Numbered from the stretch's first letter, positions 6,459 to 13,616 are shown. The stretch is DNA of 14,038 nucleotides from SCQX01 sp035720945 (GCA_035720945.1 DASTNK010000001.1:1-14038), one strand, 5' to 3'. Translations and numbers: made by a program. The notes: generated from the sequence alone by a model not told the origin.

Positions 6459-7739
6459 ATGGGCTTATCAGACACCGCTTGTAGAACCGCCAAGGTCAAA
6501 GACAGCGACATTACCAAAGACGGGAAAAAGAAAAGCTCTATCAAGCTGCCGGACGGTACAGGCTTGTATCTGATGGTCAATCGTGCAGGTAAGAAGTATT
6601 GGCGCTACAACTATCGGTTTGGTGGCAAGAGCAAAACTATTGCCTATGGCAGATACCCAAGCATGACACTGGCGGCGGCGCGTGATGCTCATGCAGCAGC
6701 GCAAAGAGAGCTAAGCGCCGGGCGTGACCCAATGACGGTCAAAAAGAGCGTCAAGCAAGCGGCGCTGCTGGCGGCGGAAAACTCCTTCAAGTCCGTCGCG
6801 CAAAAGTGGCTCGCCCAGAAGGCCCCCACCTGGTCGGCCACCCACGAGGAAAAAACCCGCCAGCTTCTGGAACGCGATGTTTACCCCGTGTTCGGGGCCG
6901 AGCCCATACATTCCATCACGGCGGCGCAAGTGCTCGCCATGGCCAGAGGGATCGAGGCGCGCGGCAACGTGGAAATGCCAAGGCGCTCAATCTCGGCTGT
7001 TGGCCAGGTGTTGCGCTACGCCATCGGGTTGGGGCTGATCCAGAATGATCCATCCCAGGGGATGGCCGGCCAGCTAAACGACCGCCCCCCGGTACAGCAC
7101 TATGCCCATGTGGGCACCAAAGAGCTACCGGGCCTGCTGCGGGCACTGGATGCATTGCCAGTGGACCCCACTGTGCTGGCGGTCAGGCTGGACATGCTGA
7201 CGTTCGTCCGTGGTGGCGAACTGAGAAACGCCGAATGGTCAGAGTTCGACATCGAGGCAAAGGTATGGCGTGTTCCACCCGGCAGGATGAAGGGGCGCAA
7301 GTGGGCCAAGGAGAACGGCGAGGCGCATATCGTCCCGCTCGCCCCCCAGGCGGTGGCGATTCTGAAAGAGCTGGGGGCGTTCACCGGACACTACGCGCTG
7401 CTGTTTCCTGGGCGCGACGACCCTACCCAGGGCATCACGGGGGCGGCCATGGCCAAGGTCTGGGCACGGCTCGGCCTGCGTGGCCAGCAAACCACCCACG
7501 GCCTGCGCGGTCTGGCATCCACCCAGGCCAACGGCGCGCGCCGCCCGGACGGATCACGGCTTTTCGATGACCGTCTGATCGAGGCCCAGCTATCCCACAA
7601 GATGAGGGACCGCATCAAGGGTTCATACGACCATGCCGAGCATATCGAGGCGCGCACCCGGCTGATGCTCTGGTGGGCCGACTACCTCGACACGCTCAGG
7701 GCGGGCGGCAACGTCATACCGCTGACACGGCAGGCATAG
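6459..7739 (+). CDS. int: Tyrosine integrase, P4/DUF4102 type
   Basis: A 426-aa site-specific recombinase. The N-terminal DUF4102 arm-binding domain is clear (LPDGTGLYLMV, KYWRYNYRFGGK, YGRYPSMTLAAARD), followed by a core-binding SAM-like domain and the catalytic domain. Catalytic residues visible are Arg251 (FVRGGELR), a Lys in the MKGRKW hairpin, His347 and Arg350 (THGLRG), His380 (LSHKMRD) and the nucleophile Tyr390 (GSYDHAEH). All required residues are present, so the enzyme should be active. I chose ATG 6459 because MGLSDTACRTAK is the usual family start; the open frame extends upstream only through repeats. There is no Shine-Dalgarno, and an inverted GATGGTAT copy abuts the ATG, suggesting self-regulation. 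It catalyses insertion and excision of the circle. Confidence 0.95.
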   Translation: MGLSDTACRTAKVKDSDITKDGKKKSSIKLPDGTGLYLMVNRAGKKYWRYNYRFGGKSKTIAYGRYPSMTLAAARDAHAAAQRELSAGRDPMTVKKSVKQAALLAAENSFKSVAQKWLAQKAPTWSATHEEKTRQLLERDVYPVFGAEPIHSITAAQVLAMARGIEARGNVEMPRRSISAVGQVLRYAIGLGLIQNDPSQGMAGQLNDRPPVQHYAHVGTKELPGLLRALDALPVDPTVLAVRLDMLTFVRGGELRNAEWSEFDIEAKVWRVPPGRMKGRKWAKENGEAHIVPLAPQAVAILKELGAFTGHYALLFPGRDDPTQGITGAAMAKVWARLGLRGQQTTHGLRGLASTQANGARRPDGSRLFDDRLIEAQLSHKMRDRIKGSYDHAEHIEARTRLMLWWADYLDTLRAGGNVIPLTRQA

Positions 7740-7748
7740 TCCCTTGTC

Positions 7749-7782
7749 TTGCATGTCGGTATCCGTATGGATACAATAATTC
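7749..7782 (+). promoter_or_regulatory. Promoter and operator of the toxin-antitoxin pair
   Basis: TTGCAT (7749-7754) and TACAAT (7772-7777) are separated by exactly 17 bp. GTATCC/GGATAC, a dyad with a 4-base centre (7759-7774), covers the spacer and the -10 box, which is where an autoregulating antitoxin binds. A start point about 7 bases past the -10 would fall on or next to the toxin ATG (7783). The message may therefore be leaderless, which agrees with the lack of a Shine-Dalgarno. Confidence 0.6.
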
Positions 7783-8082
7783 ATGCCCCACCTGATCCAG
7801 CAAACAGAATCGTTCGCGGCATGGCATACCGGCCTGCGAGACCTGCGCGCCAAGGTGGCGATTGCCCGACGCATTGAGCGCGTGGCCGCCGGAACCTTGG
7901 GTGATGTGAAATCGTTGGGCAATGATTTATCTGAGCTGCGCGTGGATATAGGCCCTGGCTACCGGGTGTATTTCACAATGCGCGGTGGCGTGCTGGTGAT
8001 CCTGCTGGCCGGGGGCGACAAACGCACCCAGGCCGCCGACATCAAGCAGGCGAGAAAACTAGCCATGGAGATAGACCCATGA
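7783..8082 (+). CDS. RelE/ParE-superfamily toxin (HigB-like, addiction module killer)
   Basis: A 99-aa protein with the typical layout of the addiction-module killer family: an N-terminal helix pair (SFAAWHTGLRDLRAKVAIARRIERV), the GDVKSLGNDLSELRVDIGPGYRVYF strand block and the closing VILLAGGDKRTQ with a basic helix. Family members are mRNA-cleaving or ribosome-associated toxins that stabilise mobile elements. The gene comes first and the antitoxin second, the order usual for HigBA. They overlap by ATGA at 8079. The start fits the family N-terminus although no ribosome binding site precedes it. Confidence 0.88.
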   Translation: MPHLIQQTESFAAWHTGLRDLRAKVAIARRIERVAAGTLGDVKSLGNDLSELRVDIGPGYRVYFTMRGGVLVILLAGGDKRTQAADIKQARKLAMEIDP

Positions 8083-8423
8083 AAGCGAAATCCAAACTGA
8101 TCCCATTCGACATGACCGCGCATCTGGACAGCCCAGAGGCCATAGCGGAATACCTGACCCAGGTACTGGCCGATTGTGACGCCGACGAATTGCTGCGGGC
8201 GCTGGGGCATATCGCCAAGGCGCGGGGTATGGCCCAGGTGGCGGAAGCTTCGGGCCTGGGGCGTGAAAGTCTGTACAAGGCGTTGGCCCCTGGTGCGAAG
8301 CCGCGCTATGACACGATCCTGAAAGTAACCCGCGCCCTGGGTGTTCGCCTGACCGCGCAAATCGTTGAAAATCCCGCCCCCGTCAAACCGAAGCAGGCCA
8401 CTCACGCGGCGGTGGCGGCCTGA
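8079..8423 (+). CDS. HigA-like antitoxin with helix-turn-helix
   Basis: A 114-aa antidote protein. Residues about 5-30 (IPFDMTAHLDSPEAIAEYLTQVL) match the start of addiction-module antidote proteins. Residues 45-90 form an XRE-like helix-turn-helix (MAQVAEASGLGRESLYKAL, then RYDTILKVTRALG). The C-terminal tail is flexible and Ala/Pro-rich. It should neutralise the upstream toxin by direct binding and repress the operon at the dyad near 7759-7774. Coupled to the toxin by ATGA overlap. Confidence 0.88.
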   Translation: MKAKSKLIPFDMTAHLDSPEAIAEYLTQVLADCDADELLRALGHIAKARGMAQVAEASGLGRESLYKALAPGAKPRYDTILKVTRALGVRLTAQIVENPAPVKPKQATHAAVAA

Positions 8424-8431
8424 TCCTTTAC

Positions 8432-8489
8432 GCCAGCACCTAGCCCGACGGGGCGAAAAGCCGGAAACCTTCACCGGCCTGGTGCTGGC
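8432..8489. repeat. Inverted repeat forming a branched hairpin after the antitoxin gene
   Basis: GCCAGCACC (8432-8440) pairs perfectly with GGTGCTGGC (8481-8489). Inside it lie two smaller hairpins, CCC-GAC-GGG and GCCGG...CCGGC, so the stretch can fold into a three-way branch. No T run follows, so this is not a standard intrinsic terminator. It could protect the toxin-antitoxin message end or be a recombination scar at the edge of the cargo gene. Confidence 0.5.
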
Positions 8490-8524
8490 TCCCTCATTGA
8501 AGGTTGCACAGTGAAGGTGTGCGC

Positions 8525-9220
8525 ATGGTGAAGCCCAGGAAATTGACCCTACGGCAGGCGGTCAAAGAAACAAAAATGCCCGTCATGCGGTTGGGCGATC
8601 TTCTTGTCTATCAGTTCGGAGGGGTGATTGTCGGTGCGTTTATGCCAAATGCCACTGATTGGTCAATTCATGACTTTGGGCAACCCGAGACAGAGAACTA
8701 CATCCGGCAGCTATATGCCGATGATGGCTGGATTGAATCCATCACGCACTTCGACGACGAGGCATTGGCACTGCACCACAATTACACGTTGGGGTTGTGG
8801 GTTGGCAGAAAATTCTCTGGCAGTGGCGGCGATGCTCAACGTTTTGAGGTTGACTGCGCCCAGGCCACCGAGTTGCTAGGGCCAAACCCTTCCCGTGAAA
8901 TGGTGCTGTCCGCGATCAGAATCGTACTGATGATGCACAAGAAGTACCTGCTATCGGCTCGAACCGGGGCGAGGTTCGAGGCAGGCCGCAAGCCGAACAC
9001 AGAGGGACCAATCAGCAAAGCCATGGGCTCGGTGATAAAGAGAAATCCAACCATAAAAAATGCCGACCTGTGGAACGCGATGAAGTCCAGCCCCCCGAGG
9101 GGTTGGACCTTCTACGACAACGACCAAGGGAAATACATTGAAGGCCCGCGAGGGGGCCAGAACATGGGCTATGACCGGTTCCGCAACATCGCCGCACAGA
9201 AACGGAAAGCGCAAAAGTAG
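8525..9220 (+). CDS. Unrecognised protein, candidate cargo gene
   Basis: A 231-aa protein I cannot place. The first 90 residues look like a mixed alpha/beta domain (LVYQFGGVIVGAFMPNATDWSIHDFG). The end is basic (RFRNIAAQKRKAQK), preceded by a stretch with the look of a small DNA-binding module (NPTIKNADLWNAMKSSPPRGWTFYDN). No signal peptide, membrane span or known catalytic motif is seen. I chose ATG 8525 over the TTG at 8504 because AAGGTG (8514-8519) sits 5 bases before it. The DNA is visibly less GC-rich than its neighbours, and it stands between a toxin-antitoxin pair and the alpA operon with gaps on both sides. Both suggest later acquisition. A defence or helper-interference role is possible but not supported by any motif. 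Confidence 0.7.
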   Translation: MVKPRKLTLRQAVKETKMPVMRLGDLLVYQFGGVIVGAFMPNATDWSIHDFGQPETENYIRQLYADDGWIESITHFDDEALALHHNYTLGLWVGRKFSGSGGDAQRFEVDCAQATELLGPNPSREMVLSAIRIVLMMHKKYLLSARTGARFEAGRKPNTEGPISKAMGSVIKRNPTIKNADLWNAMKSSPPRGWTFYDNDQGKYIEGPRGGQNMGYDRFRNIAAQKRKAQK

Positions 9221-9236
9221 CGAACCACGTAAGGAA

Positions 9237-9262
9237 TTTCACGGGTTAGCGAACTCGTGAAA
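9237..9262. promoter_or_regulatory. Inverted repeat upstream of the alpA-like gene
   Basis: TTTCACG (9237-9243) and CGTGAAA (9256-9262) form a 7-bp dyad around a 12-base centre. It lies just after the stop of the unknown gene and about 65 bases before the alpA-like ATG. It fits an operator for the early operon. A terminator is less likely because no T run follows. Confidence 0.45.
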
Positions 9263-9327
9263 CTGGATGTTCAGAATTGCTCCACACATGGCGCTTGATA
9301 TGGCGTCACTTTTAATGGAGTGGTTCT

Positions 9328-9558
9328 ATGACACATCATGTCGCACCCGCCGATGATCGACTCATCACTGACCGCGAAGTCGCCCACCTTCTGGGCTGTT
9401 CCCGTTCCTGGCCCTGGAAACTGAGCCGCGACGGGAAGTTTCCCAAACCCATCCAGCTGTCTCCCCGCTGTACCAGATGGTACTTGTCCGCCGTGCGCAC
9501 CTATATGGCTGACCCTCAAGGTTGGATGGCTGAACACACCTCAAAAGTGGAGGTGTGA
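9328..9558 (+). CDS. AlpA-family transcriptional regulator
   Basis: A 76-aa protein with the AlpA/MerR-type helix-turn-helix: RLITDREVAHLLGCSRSWPWKL is the DNA-binding unit, followed by the characteristic GKFPKPIQLSPRCTRWYLSAV wing. AlpA proteins activate or switch P4-like elements and PICIs and can act as excision directionality factors. The ATG has GGAG at 9317-9320, 7 bases upstream. It is the first gene of a run of closely spaced genes reaching round the circle to 5189, so it may control its own operon, and it could also bind the 10-bp phased repeats near the integrase. Confidence 0.9.
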   Translation: MTHHVAPADDRLITDREVAHLLGCSRSWPWKLSRDGKFPKPIQLSPRCTRWYLSAVRTYMADPQGWMAEHTSKVEV

Positions 9559-9561
9559 ACC

Positions 9562-10308
9562 ATGGCGACGACCAAACAAAAGGACCGCATCCCTGTGAAA
9601 GATGCGACCCTGACGACCAGCTTGAATCATACCCCAAACCTCGTTCACTTGCGCAAAGGCGTTCCCATTACCGACAGCCTGGCCATTGCCCGCGAGTTCG
9701 GACGTAGCCATAAAAACGTGTTGCGCACATTGGATGACCTGATCGGCGACGGCACAATCAGCCGGCTCAATTTTGAGCCGGCGGAATACGTTGATGAGCA
9801 GGGAAAACCGCGCCGCATGATCGAACTGGACGACCGCGCCGCGCTGGTTGCAATGCCGTTCATCGGTGGCCGCAAATCCCGCCTGGGGCAAGTCCATTTG
9901 GTGAATGCCTTCCTGGCACAGCGCGATTTGCTGTCCAAGACGTGGACGCCACAGATCATCGCGGCCCGTCGTGAAGCGGCGACCGGCTACCGCACCATGT
10001 CGGCGGTCCTGCAAATGCGCCGCACGGAGGACGGAAAGGAAACACCCCGCCATGTCTACAGCAACGAAGCGCGTCTACTGAACTTCGCACTGTCCGGGAG
10101 CTTCGAGGCCATGGATCGGGAGACTTTGAGCGAGCAGGACCTTCGCGCGTTGACCAGCCTGGAAGTACGCAACTCCGCGATGATCGCCATGGGCAGGCCC
10201 TACGCCGAACGCAAGTTCGACTTGATGCGCTACGCCGAGGGCTTGCGGATTCCGCGCCTGACCTCTTCGGCTACGGCGTCCATCGGAATGGGGGGCACTC
10301 ATGTCTAA
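9562..10308 (+). CDS. Rha-family phage regulatory protein
   Basis: A 248-aa protein with the pRha domain in its first half. The recognition pattern runs from ITDSLAIAREFGRSHKNVLRTLDDL through NFEPAEYVDEQGKPRRMIEL to LVAMPFIGGRK. Rha proteins are DNA-binding phage regulators; in phage phi-80 and P22-like phages they interfere with growth in IHF-deficient hosts. The second half is family-variable and Arg-rich, with a possible coiled helix (EARLLNFALSGSFEAMDRETL). It starts three bases after the alpA-like stop and overlaps the next gene by 8 bases, so it belongs to the same operon. Confidence 0.87.
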   Translation: MATTKQKDRIPVKDATLTTSLNHTPNLVHLRKGVPITDSLAIAREFGRSHKNVLRTLDDLIGDGTISRLNFEPAEYVDEQGKPRRMIELDDRAALVAMPFIGGRKSRLGQVHLVNAFLAQRDLLSKTWTPQIIAARREAATGYRTMSAVLQMRRTEDGKETPRHVYSNEARLLNFALSGSFEAMDRETLSEQDLRALTSLEVRNSAMIAMGRPYAERKFDLMRYAEGLRIPRLTSSATASIGMGGTHV

Positions 10309-10540
10309 GAAATCCACGTCCGGCGAAGCCCAGCGCCAACGCATCCTTGAGGCGCTCGATCCCAACCCCAAGACCAGTTACGACCTGCGCCGCATGGGTT
10401 GCTACCAGTGCCCGACCCGCATCTATGAGCTGCGCCGCATGGGCTACGACATCCGCACCCAGCGCGTGAGTATTTGGGACGAGGACGGGTATCAGCACCA
10501 CGGTATCGCCTTATACGCCTTGGTCAAGGGGAAAAAATGA
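10301..10540 (+). CDS. Small winged-helix (HTH_39-like) DNA-binding protein
   Basis: A 79-aa protein. QRQRILEALDPNPKTSYDLRRMGCYQCPTRIYELRRMGYDI is a winged helix-turn-helix of the kind seen in small phage proteins with the helix-turn-helix 39 fold. The remaining strands (VSIWDEDGYQHHGIALYAL) form the wing. It overlaps the rha-like gene and is joined to the tape-measure gene by ATGA, so it may be a co-regulator of the tail genes. Confidence 0.78.
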   Translation: MSKKSTSGEAQRQRILEALDPNPKTSYDLRRMGCYQCPTRIYELRRMGYDIRTQRVSIWDEDGYQHHGIALYALVKGKK

Positions 10541-12480
10541 CTACCAAAACCATTCATAAAATCGAAGTCGATTCGTCTCAGTTCAAGGCGTTCTACGACT
10601 TGTTCAAGCAGTATTCGGCGGCCCTGGATGACATGCCCGAGGAGTGGAAGAGGGTCAATGGTGAGGTGAGCGACGCGGGTAAGTCCATGGAGGATTTCGC
10701 CACGGCAAGCGGGGTATCCAAGGAATCGCTTGCCATGGCCGCCGCGCAAGCAAAGATCATTTCCGATGCCGTGGCGGGAGTCGCCAAGGGCACCCACGCC
10801 GGCACCAAGGCCCAGAAGGATTTTCTGGTATCGCTTCACGGCAGCGGAAAGGCCATGCGGGAGATGGCCAAGGATGCCAAGAAGCTGGGTTCCGAGGTAT
10901 TCGGGATCGGCAGGTATTTGTTGAAGATCGGCGTCCTGGGTTCTGGTGTGGCGGGTCTGGGCGGCATTCTCTCTGGCCTGGGTCTGGCTGATTTAGCCCG
11001 TTCCGCCGTCGCCGGCCAGCGCGATGCGCGCGGAATCGGCGTATCGGTGGGTCAGTTGCAGGCTTTCCGTACCGACTTCGGGCGCTATGCCGATCCCGGC
11101 GTGCTTAACCGCATGGCCGATGCGCAGGGTGACATGGCCAAGTGGGGGTATCTGTCGCTTGCCACGGGTACCCCGCTGGGTCAGATTCCCGGTGCGAACC
11201 CGGTGGCCCTGTCGCTCGCCATGATGCGCCGCGCACACGACTGGTGGGACAAGACGCCCGTGAGCCAACGCACGGCCAATAACCTCCAGATCACCGGCCT
11301 GAATCAATTCATGTCGTTCGAGGAGGTTCGCCGCCTGGGAGCGATGACGAACGGGGAGTTCGCCCAGGCGCGCAACCGCTTCGCCAGCGATGCGCGCAAC
11401 CTGAACCTATCCGGGCGCGAGGTGGACGCCTGGAACACGTTCATTGTCGAGGTGAAGAACGCGGGCATGGCGCTCGATACCGACCTCAAGCGCAAGCTCG
11501 CCGAGCTGGGGCCGAGCATGGGCGGGCTTATCGAGACATTGAGCACCGATGGCCGCCAGCTTATCGACGAGGTGCTGACGCCGGCGAACATCAACAATCT
11601 GAAGAGGGACATCGACGGCTTCACCAATCTGCTGGGTTCACCCGAGTTCCACAATGACATACGCGAGTTCATCCAGTTCGTGGGGGATGCCGCGCACGGC
11701 TTGAAGGTGCTGGCCGAGTGGCTCGACCCGTCGCTGAAATCGAGCGGCAATCAGTTGTCAGTCCCTGGCACCGGCGCGGCGATCAATGGGCTGGACCCCG
11801 GCTCATCAACCGGGCATTCCATCTGGCACGACCTGGCCAGCCCCGGCGACATGGTCAATGATGGCTTGTCGCAGTTGGGGAGGAAAGCCAAAGCCCTTGA
11901 GGGGAAATCCCGCGACAAGGCGTATGACGACGCCTCTCTCTGGGGCAAGCTGAACATGGACTTCGGCGGCAGGAAATCCACCCCTACCCCAGCCCAGGTA
12001 CCGAAAAAGGAGCTGTACCTCTACAACCTGGAAAAGAAGTATGGCTTGCCCCACGGCATTCTTGATTCGACGTGGTTTGTCGAGTCATCACGTGGGGTGA
12101 ACGCCGGGCCGTCGGGTTCCGGCGCGCTGGGTGATTTCCAGTTCCTCAAGGCCACGGGTAGGCAATATGGCTTGATCAACGACACCGACAGAACGGACTT
12201 CCACAAGTCGGCGGCGGCGGCGGCGAGCTACTACGCCGACCTCAAGCGCAAGTTCCATGGCGACATGAAAAAGGCCATCGCCGCGTACTTCGACGGGCCG
12301 GCCAACGTGGCGGGCAACTATGCGAAACAGGGCGGGAAGATGCCCCCCCAGACACAGCACTACGTCGATAAGACTCTCAGCACCTGGCGCGCGAACCGCG
12401 AAACGATCATCAAGGTGGTTGTGACCAACAGCACCGGGTCCAATGTCGCGGTATCGACCAACGCGGGGGCGCTGTCATGA
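10537..12480 (+). CDS. Tape-measure-like tail protein with C-terminal lytic transglycosylase
   Basis: A 647-aa protein. The N-terminal 100 residues are helical, followed by a Gly-rich hydrophobic segment at about residues 120-155 (LLKIGVLGSGVAGLGGILSG) and a long helical middle, the layout of phage tail tape measures. Residues about 499-605 are a lytic transglycosylase domain: KKYGLPHGILDSTWFVESSRG with catalytic Glu near residue 516, GALGDFQF, and AYFDGPANV. It would cut peptidoglycan during DNA entry. By length it would set a tail of modest size. It starts at ATG 10537 inside the previous stop, with AAGGGG upstream. The partner hub gene is about 5 kb away on the circle, across the replication genes, an unusual separation. 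The TMP role is inferred from layout; the transglycosylase domain is firm. Confidence 0.78.
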   Translation: MTTKTIHKIEVDSSQFKAFYDLFKQYSAALDDMPEEWKRVNGEVSDAGKSMEDFATASGVSKESLAMAAAQAKIISDAVAGVAKGTHAGTKAQKDFLVSLHGSGKAMREMAKDAKKLGSEVFGIGRYLLKIGVLGSGVAGLGGILSGLGLADLARSAVAGQRDARGIGVSVGQLQAFRTDFGRYADPGVLNRMADAQGDMAKWGYLSLATGTPLGQIPGANPVALSLAMMRRAHDWWDKTPVSQRTANNLQITGLNQFMSFEEVRRLGAMTNGEFAQARNRFASDARNLNLSGREVDAWNTFIVEVKNAGMALDTDLKRKLAELGPSMGGLIETLSTDGRQLIDEVLTPANINNLKRDIDGFTNLLGSPEFHNDIREFIQFVGDAAHGLKVLAEWLDPSLKSSGNQLSVPGTGAAINGLDPGSSTGHSIWHDLASPGDMVNDGLSQLGRKAKALEGKSRDKAYDDASLWGKLNMDFGGRKSTPTPAQVPKKELYLYNLEKKYGLPHGILDSTWFVESSRGVNAGPSGSGALGDFQFLKATGRQYGLINDTDRTDFHKSAAAAASYYADLKRKFHGDMKKAIAAYFDGPANVAGNYAKQGGKMPPQTQHYVDKTLSTWRANRETIIKVVVTNSTGSNVAVSTNAGALS

Positions 12481-12610
12481 GCCTTCACCACATCAAGACC
12501 GTTCTCGACCGCATGGAGCGCCCCCGGCTTGCACAACAGGGTGCATTCGACGACAATAACCCCGTCGGCAAAACAACGCTGACCGGGTTTGGCGACCTGT
12601 GTAGCTCATG

Positions 12611-12648
12611 GCGAATGAACCGCCGCCCCCTGGCGGTTTTTCATTCGC
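12611..12648 (+). terminator. Nested hairpin with T5, attenuator-like
   Basis: ACCGCC (12619-12624) pairs with GGCGGT (12632-12637) and is followed by T5, a classical intrinsic terminator. The flanks GCGAATGA (12611-12618) and TCATTCGC (12641-12648) are also perfectly complementary and close a longer stem with the T residues as a bulge. This may partly terminate transcription between tail and replication genes. Confidence 0.6.
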
Positions 12649-12664
12649 AAGCCATGTCTCCTTT

Positions 12665-12783
12665 GGGCGGCGATGGCGGGAATACCTTCGGGTATGCCGG
12701 TACTCATGAGCGCCGGTTCGCCAATCTCGCCATTCGCTGCCCACCATCGTTTGGCGACGATGCGGGCGGTTCAACCGCTCATG
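12665..12783 (+). ncRNA. Candidate structured RNA between tail and replication genes
   Basis: A long stem joins 12665-12678 with 12728-12742 (14 pairs, one G-U, one bulged base). Inside it a hairpin ATACC-TTCG-GGTAT (12682-12695) has a stable UUCG tetraloop. Further on, CATCGT/ACGATG (12745-12762) and GCGGT/ACCGC form two more hairpins. CATGAGC (12705) can pair instead with GCTCATG (12777-12783), giving an alternative fold that would hold the ribosome binding region of the next gene. The arrangement suggests a cis-regulatory RNA or small RNA. I do not recognise a named family. Confidence 0.45.
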
Positions 12784-12794
12784 GAGGCCCAGAC

Positions 12795-13034
12795 ATGGCC
12801 GCACTACCCACATCCGCGCACACCGCGCACTTTCCCCTGACTGAAAAATCCGCCCGCCGCGCCGCACGGCAATGGTTCACTGGCACGCCTACCGCCACCC
12901 TGGCGACTTGGTGTGATGACCGCTGCCGCGCCCACTGCGACAGCCTGCCCGAAAACCCGGCCCGCACCCAGGCATTCCACGACGCCTTTGCCGCCGAGAT
13001 CGGTTCCATCATCGCGGGGGGGGTTCCATCATGA
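12795..13034 (+). CDS. Small unknown protein
   Basis: A 79-aa protein of unknown function, Ala/Arg/Thr-rich, with three cysteines in the middle (WCDDRCRAHC), which could bind a metal. No membrane segment. I chose ATG 12795 because GGAGG (12783-12787) stands 7 bases upstream; the frame is open back to 12477, giving 185 aa if that start is used. The 3' end lies in a 20-bp tandem duplication with a G8 run (13016-13023) and overlaps the next gene by ATGA. Confidence 0.6.
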   Translation: MAALPTSAHTAHFPLTEKSARRAARQWFTGTPTATLATWCDDRCRAHCDSLPENPARTQAFHDAFAAEIGSIIAGGVPS

Positions 13035-13234
13035 ATGACCACACAACCATGCGCCTTGAGGATCACCGCGCCGACATCATGGCCGCGCTGCTGGTGTTCG
13101 AGTTGCTCGCCGAGGAAGGCTCCGACAGCTTCCGGGAATGCCAACTGATCGAACTCGGCCAGCGGCTTTTGGGAGCCAAGTTGGAGCTGCTCGACAACCT
13201 GCTGCGCGACGAACAAGGGGAACGCCATGAGTAA
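13031..13234 (+). CDS. Small acidic helical protein, unknown
   Basis: A 67-aa protein, almost entirely helical and acidic (LLVFELLAEEGSDSFRECQLIELGQRLL). It resembles the small accessory proteins found between phage early genes and could be a dimerising partner or host-takeover peptide. No family recognised. Its start and stop overlap both neighbours, so it is translated within the operon. Confidence 0.62.
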   Translation: MNDHTTMRLEDHRADIMAALLVFELLAEEGSDSFRECQLIELGQRLLGAKLELLDNLLRDEQGERHE

Positions 13235-13616
13235 CTCAATGAACAGCACGGCCATGGAGCCGTTCACGGCGGGCAGGCGCGGGCAATTGATGCTGCACAG
13301 CCACGACCTGGCGAACTGGCTTGAAATCCCGAATACCGCCGTGGTCAACGAAATCGTCTGGTGGCGCGCTTTCCGCTCCCCGGCATGGGCCATCAAGAAT
13401 TGCCGGAACCAGACACGCAAGAGGGTTCACGACTTCGCCACGATGACATTCCGGGAGGATCGTTCGTACTGGATCAGCCAATGGGTGGCGTCCCGGATTT
13501 GCCGCAAGTACCGCAAGGACTTGTTGCCGGGCCTGACTGCGGCGTTTATTTCCGCACACGATGGGGATATGCGCGCTCAGAGGGCCTTTCACAGCGGCGT
13601 GGAGGTGCAGTCATGA
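13227..13616 (+). CDS. Unknown protein before the primase
   Basis: A 129-aa protein with many Trp, Arg and aromatic residues (VVNEIVWWRAFRSPAWAIKN, then YWISQWVASRICRKYRKDLL). It is basic and helical, which suits nucleic-acid or membrane-surface binding, but I recognise no domain. AAGGGGA precedes the ATG by 6 bases. GGAGGT (13601-13606), near its own 3' end, is the ribosome binding site for the primase, which overlaps by ATGA. Position just before the primase suggests a replication accessory. Confidence 0.65.
   Translation: MSNSMNSTAMEPFTAGRRGQLMLHSHDLANWLEIPNTAVVNEIVWWRAFRSPAWAIKNCRNQTRKRVHDFATMTFREDRSYWISQWVASRICRKYRKDLLPGLTAAFISAHDGDMRAQRAFHSGVEVQS

Larger units (their letters stand above)
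12477..12794 (+). other. Upstream open frame in phase with the next gene; coding status unclear
   Basis: An ATG overlapping the tape-measure stop (ATGA, 12477) opens a frame that continues without a stop into the gene at 12795. Codon third positions in the first 40 codons are GC-rich as in real genes, then weaken where strong stem-loops lie. Either the protein starts here (185 aa) or a short leader is translated and the structured RNA plus a new ribosome binding site follow. I favour the second. Confidence 0.45.

Noticed and set aside
10537..12480. VirB1-type conjugation transglycosylase
   Set aside because: The domain is at the C-terminus of a long helical protein with a Gly-rich hydrophobic segment, and no relaxase or type IV secretion gene is present.
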